Assembly (NCBI RefSeq): GCF_008795985.1
Contig: NZ_VMHP01000001.1
Coordinates: forward strand, 248,001-312,000
Source: Marinobacter halotolerans
GTDB taxonomy: Bacteria; Pseudomonadota; Gammaproteobacteria; Pseudomonadales; Oleiphilaceae
Length of the DNA: 64,000 nucleotides
Direction of reading: 5' to 3'
Under the pieces are notes generated by a model. That model was given only the letters and a program-made list of their open reading frames with translations. It was not told the DNA's origin and did not search any database. Positions within the stretch are counted from its first letter, which is position 1. The number at the start of each line of letters is the position of its first letter. This document shows positions 60,947-64,000 of this stretch, piece by piece. A program made the position numbers and the translations under genes.

Positions 60947-61768
60947 TCAATCGGGAAGGCGGCAGGTCAGCCAGGCTGCCTCGTAGGTTGCGGTTACCTG
61001 CCCGTCGCTGGAAACCGGGTAGTGTCGGCACATGGCCCTCAACCTTCCGGGGGCTGTTGCACTTGCGCGTCGGGAGGCGCCTTTGAAGCCGGCGCCTATG
61101 GCCTTGAGCTCGGACAACAGCGCCATGGGGGATGGATAGCCCAGCTTTACCGTTTCCCTGGACAGGGTCGCTTCCGGCAAAGTCGCTGCCGCCCAGCTGC
61201 GATAATCCTGCGCGGAATCGAAACGGTTGACGTGCTGGTGCTGCGGGTCCGCCTGCCGCCAGGCTTCTTTCAGTTCAGACAATGTGCCATCAAGCAGCGT
61301 GGAGATCATCAGACGCCCGCCCGGCCGCAGCACCCGCCGGCACTCTGACAATACCTGGCCCGGATTCTGCGCCCACTGGATCATCAGGTTGCTGAATACT
61401 AAATCCACGCTGTTATCGGCCAATGGCAGTGCCTCAGCGTCCGCGGCGAGCCAGGCCAGGCTGGAAGGACTCGCCGAACGGGCAAACTGCAGCATGCCGG
61501 GGGCCAGATCGATACCCAGCGTCAGTCCCGCGTCAGCGCGACTCGCCAGCTCACCGGTAAACCAGCCGGTACCGCAACCCAGATCCAGAGCCACGGCCGA
61601 ACAGCCGCCATTGCCGGCTATCGGGCCAACCTGATCCAGCATCACCTGCCCCATATAGCGCTGGAGCCGGGCAGCAGGATTATAAGTTGCGGATGCAGCG
61701 CCGAAATCCCGGGCGATGGCAGATTTGCCCGGCGCGACCATGGATTCGAAATCAGCGGCGTCTGTCAT
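60947..61768 (-). CDS. bioC: Malonyl-[ACP] O-methyltransferase BioC
   Basis: A 273-residue SAM methyltransferase that masks malonyl-ACP to start pimelate synthesis by the fatty-acid machinery. SAM motif LDLGCGTGWF at 61-70; FGAASATYNPAARLQRYMGQVML at the N-terminus is BioC-specific. Overlaps bioH by 4 nt (ATGA) and ends 18 nt before bioD. Confidence 0.94.
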   Translation of the reverse strand: MTDAADFESMVAPGKSAIARDFGAASATYNPAARLQRYMGQVMLDQVGPIAGNGGCSAVALDLGCGTGWFTGELASRADAGLTLGIDLAPGMLQFARSASPSSLAWLAADAEALPLADNSVDLVFSNLMIQWAQNPGQVLSECRRVLRPGGRLMISTLLDGTLSELKEAWRQADPQHQHVNRFDSAQDYRSWAAATLPEATLSRETVKLGYPSPMALLSELKAIGAGFKGASRRASATAPGRLRAMCRHYPVSSDGQVTATYEAAWLTCRLPD

Positions 61769-62541
61769 AGGTTCTCCGCCATCGGAGTTTTCTCAAAGGC
61801 ATTATCGTCCACGGCAAAAGCACCAAGCATCCGGCCACACTGCGCAGCCTGGGCGCCCGTGGGCCAATGGGACATGCCGGGTATAATCTTCACCGTCGCG
61901 CGTTCCGGCAATGCCAGATCCTCTGACCAGGGACGAACCAGGGCATCCGACTCCGCCAGAAGATGCAGAGTGGGCTGATCAAGATTGCGCCACAGGGTTC
62001 GCTGATCTTCCCTGGCCAACCAGTCCAGACTTTGCGCAAGATGTTCGCTGTTCGCCACGGGACCCTCGGCCAGCCACCGGCCAAGCTCTCTTCGGGCCGC
62101 TGCTGAGTGTTCTCTGGCGACGCCGTGAACCAGCAGCTGCTGGAAACGGCGCCAGGTTCGATTGGGGTCAGCCGCCATGCCTCCCCTGAACGCTTCAAAG
62201 GTTTCCGGAGCCATACCCCTCGGCCAGTGATCACCTGCCACAAAGCGTGGAAAGCCCGCCAGGGTCACCACTTTCTGCACCGGTGTTCCGGGAATGTCCG
62301 CTGCGGCCATCGCCACCTGAGCCCCCTGGGACCAGCCCAGCCAAACCCTCGGTTCCGGATATTGACGAACCAGCCTTTGCGCAGCCTCTGCAACCGTGCG
62401 ACTGGATACGAGCAGATCATCGTCAAGGGAAACAAACTGCACCGTTCCCGGCCACTGCCCCACAATCGGGCCAAGCATGGCGGCGTCGACCCCCCAGCCG
62501 CCAATCACCAGTAGCGCCTGTGTTTCCGGCCGGAGTGTCAT
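61765..62541 (-). CDS. bioH: BioH-type alpha/beta hydrolase (pimeloyl-ACP methyl ester esterase)
   Basis: A 258-residue alpha/beta hydrolase that would remove the BioC methyl group from pimeloyl-ACP methyl ester. Nucleophile Ser71 in GWSQG (69-73), acid probably in LAESDALV, base His in GMSHWPTG. Overall similarity to E. coli BioH is not obvious by eye; the assignment leans on its place between bioF and bioC. Start at 62541 overlaps the bioF stop (ATGA). Confidence 0.85.
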   Translation of the reverse strand: MTLRPETQALLVIGGWGVDAAMLGPIVGQWPGTVQFVSLDDDLLVSSRTVAEAAQRLVRQYPEPRVWLGWSQGAQVAMAAADIPGTPVQKVVTLAGFPRFVAGDHWPRGMAPETFEAFRGGMAADPNRTWRRFQQLLVHGVAREHSAAARRELGRWLAEGPVANSEHLAQSLDWLAREDQRTLWRNLDQPTLHLLAESDALVRPWSEDLALPERATVKIIPGMSHWPTGAQAAQCGRMLGAFAVDDNAFEKTPMAENL

Positions 62542-63716
62542 ACCACCTGCTCTTCCCGGGCATTGAGTATGTGACGGCAATCAGACAGTCCATCCAGCAG
62601 CTGCTGCAGGTCATCCATGGCGTGGGCGGCGCTAAGGGTCACCCGCAGGCGGGCTTCCCCTTCCGGCACGGTGGGCGGGCGAATCGCGGTCACCAGCAAG
62701 CCACGCTCCTCCAGCGCCCGGCTTAGCGCCAATGCCATCCAGTTATCCCCCACCATGATGGGCTGGATAGGCGTCCGTGACGGCATCAGCTCATATCCCA
62801 TCTCAGTGGCCCCCTGGCGGAACGCACTGATCAGCTTCACCAGGTGCTCGCGACGGTGCTGTTCATGCTCGACAAGGTCCAGACTTGCGCAGGTGGCCGA
62901 GGCAATGGCCGGCGGCATGGCCGTGGTGTAGATGTAGGTACGGGCTTTCTGCACCAGGTAATCCATCAGCAGCTCAGGCCCTGCCACAAAGGCGCCACTG
63001 GTTCCTATGCCCTTGCCCAGGGTGCCAATCAGCACCGGCACATCCTCTTCTGACAAACCGAGCTCTGCGACACTCCCCCGCCCCTGAGGGCCCAGCACAC
63101 CGATTCCGTGAGCATCGTCCACCACCAAAAGTGCCTCATGGCGCCGGCAAAGCCGGGCGAGCTCGGCCAGTGGTGCGATATCGCCGTCCATGCTGAAAAC
63201 GCCGTCCGTCACCACCAGCTTGTGGCCGTCGGTACTTTTCAGCATGGCTTCAAGGGCCTCTGTATCGCCATGGGGATAACGGCGCACCCGGGCGCGACTC
63301 AGGATACAGCCATCGATGATGGAGGCATGATTGAGGCGGTCGGAAAAAATGGTATCGCCCCGACCGGCCAGCGCGGCGATAACGCCCATATTCGCCATAT
63401 AACCGGTGGAGAAAAACAGCGCGGAGCTTCGACCAGTAAAGCTGGCCAGGCGTTGTTCTAGCTGGTGATGGGCATCATGATGGCCGCAGATCAGGTGGGA
63501 AGCCGCGCCACCCAGCCCGTTAGCCTGCATGGCGCCAGCCGCTACCCGGGAAAGCTCGGGGTGGCTGGCCATGCCCAGATAGTCATTGCTGCAGAAAGAC
63601 AAGAGCGGTCGACCGTCAGACACCAACAGTGGCTGCTGAGGGCCACTGACCTGACGGCGCACCCGGTAAAGACCGGATTGCCTGCGCTGTTCCAGCTCGG
63701 CGGCGAAATCGCGCAT
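62538..63716 (-). CDS. bioF: 8-amino-7-oxononanoate synthase BioF
   Basis: A 392-residue PLP enzyme condensing pimeloyl-ACP with alanine. SNDYLGMASHPEL near 43, GGAASHLICGHHDAHHQLE near 69-87, VVDDAHGIGVLG at 198-209 and the PLP lysine Lys235 in TLGKGIGTSG. Overlaps bioH by 4 nt; bioB precedes it by 25 nt. Confidence 0.96.
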   Translation of the reverse strand: MRDFAAELEQRRQSGLYRVRRQVSGPQQPLLVSDGRPLLSFCSNDYLGMASHPELSRVAAGAMQANGLGGAASHLICGHHDAHHQLEQRLASFTGRSSALFFSTGYMANMGVIAALAGRGDTIFSDRLNHASIIDGCILSRARVRRYPHGDTEALEAMLKSTDGHKLVVTDGVFSMDGDIAPLAELARLCRRHEALLVVDDAHGIGVLGPQGRGSVAELGLSEEDVPVLIGTLGKGIGTSGAFVAGPELLMDYLVQKARTYIYTTAMPPAIASATCASLDLVEHEQHRREHLVKLISAFRQGATEMGYELMPSRTPIQPIMVGDNWMALALSRALEERGLLVTAIRPPTVPEGEARLRVTLSAAHAMDDLQQLLDGLSDCRHILNAREEQVV

Positions 63717-63741
63717 GGTGGCTCTCCCGGGCGATTAAGCC

Positions 63742-64000
63742 CTATGCGGACTCGCGGGTTGCGTCGTAGAACAGGTGGCGGTTCTGCTCGTACTCAACCG
63801 CTTCAACAATGGCCTCTTCTTCCACTTCCTCTGGATGGGCCTGCTCACGCTGCTCGGGGCGGATACCCAGGCGCCGGAACAGCTCCATATCGGCGTCGGC
63901 CTGCGGATTGGCGGTGGTCAGCAGTTTCTCGCCGTAGAAAATCGAGTTGGCGCCAGCAAGGAAGCACAAGGACTGCATCTGTTCGTTCATTTCCTCACGC
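63742..64000 (-). CDS. bioB: Biotin synthase BioB, C-terminal fragment (cut by window edge)
   Basis: The last 85 or so codons of Bio[39 protein letters not shown] is the conserved end of the BioB barrel; the frame runs open to the window edge, so the true start lies outside (the internal ATG at 63990 is not the start). BioB inserts sulfur into dethiobiotin. First gene of the bioBFHCD block here. Confidence 0.95.
   Translation of the reverse strand, partial: REEMNEQMQSLCFLAGANSIFYGEKLLTTANPQADADMELFRRLGIRPEQREQAHPEEVEEEAIVEAVEYEQNRHLFYDATRESA

Overview
The window is a stretch of gammaproteobacterial chromosome, most likely from Marinobacter or a close relative. The evidence is the gene content, the order of genes (which follows Pseudomonas aeruginosa very closely over long stretches), the GC-rich codon use, the DUF1302/DUF1329 pair, and intergenic palindromes. 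The species call is inference. I count 62 protein-coding genes (two cut by the window edges). I saw no rRNA, tRNA, insertion sequence, prophage or CRISPR array.

Layout. 1-4.8 kb (minus): DUF1329/DUF1302 envelope pair, a thiolase and zapE, with zapG divergent. 5.3-14.0 kb (minus): one long co-directional block, mlaF-E-D-C-B, ibaG, murA, hisG, hisD, hisC and a Nif3-type gene, linking outer-membrane lipid asymmetry, peptidoglycan precursor synthesis and histidine synthesis. 14.1-22.8 kb (plus): kdsD, kdsC, lptC, lptA, lptB, rpoN, hpf, ptsN, rapZ, npr and mgtE, covering Kdo and LPS export, sigma-54 and the nitrogen PTS; yjgA follows. 23.4-32.6 kb (minus): a nitrilase-family gene, yhdP, rng, maf, mreD, mreC and mreB. 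33.0-36.2 kb (plus): gatCAB. 36.3-42.9 kb: rimO, a PilZ protein, cysD-cysN, yejK and trmH. 43.3-54.0 kb (plus, one minus gene): miaB, phoH, ybeY, corC, lnt, ybeL, leuS, lptE and holA. 54.1-55.2 kb: a small coiled-coil protein and a degenerate endonuclease I. 55.2-59.0 kb (minus): two FadE-type acyl-CoA dehydrogenases. 59.2-64.0 kb (minus): bioB-F-H-C-D followed by a small flagellar-rod-like protein and a SprA-family protein.

The genes are mostly housekeeping and envelope biogenesis: LPS is made and exported through kdsD/kdsC, lptCAB and lptE; phospholipid is retrieved by Mla; cell shape is set by MreBCD; lipoproteins are matured by Lnt.

The most unusual content is between genes. Six large intergenic palindromes (about 8.5, 32.8, 43.1, 44.7, 45.0 and 49.7 kb) share a conserved core of two mini-hairpins, usually with CATCCATG-like centres, flanked by 26-29 nt inverted arms. 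The arm sequences differ from copy to copy, yet within a copy they match perfectly or nearly so. They would fold as three-way junctions in RNA or single-stranded DNA. A second family of small REP-like palindromes (GTAGGTYGGAT...) occurs five times, and the miaB-phoH gap holds two of each. Coding oddities are a CysN with an APS-kinase-like tail lacking its P-loop, and an endonuclease I homologue lacking the Glu-His catalytic pair.
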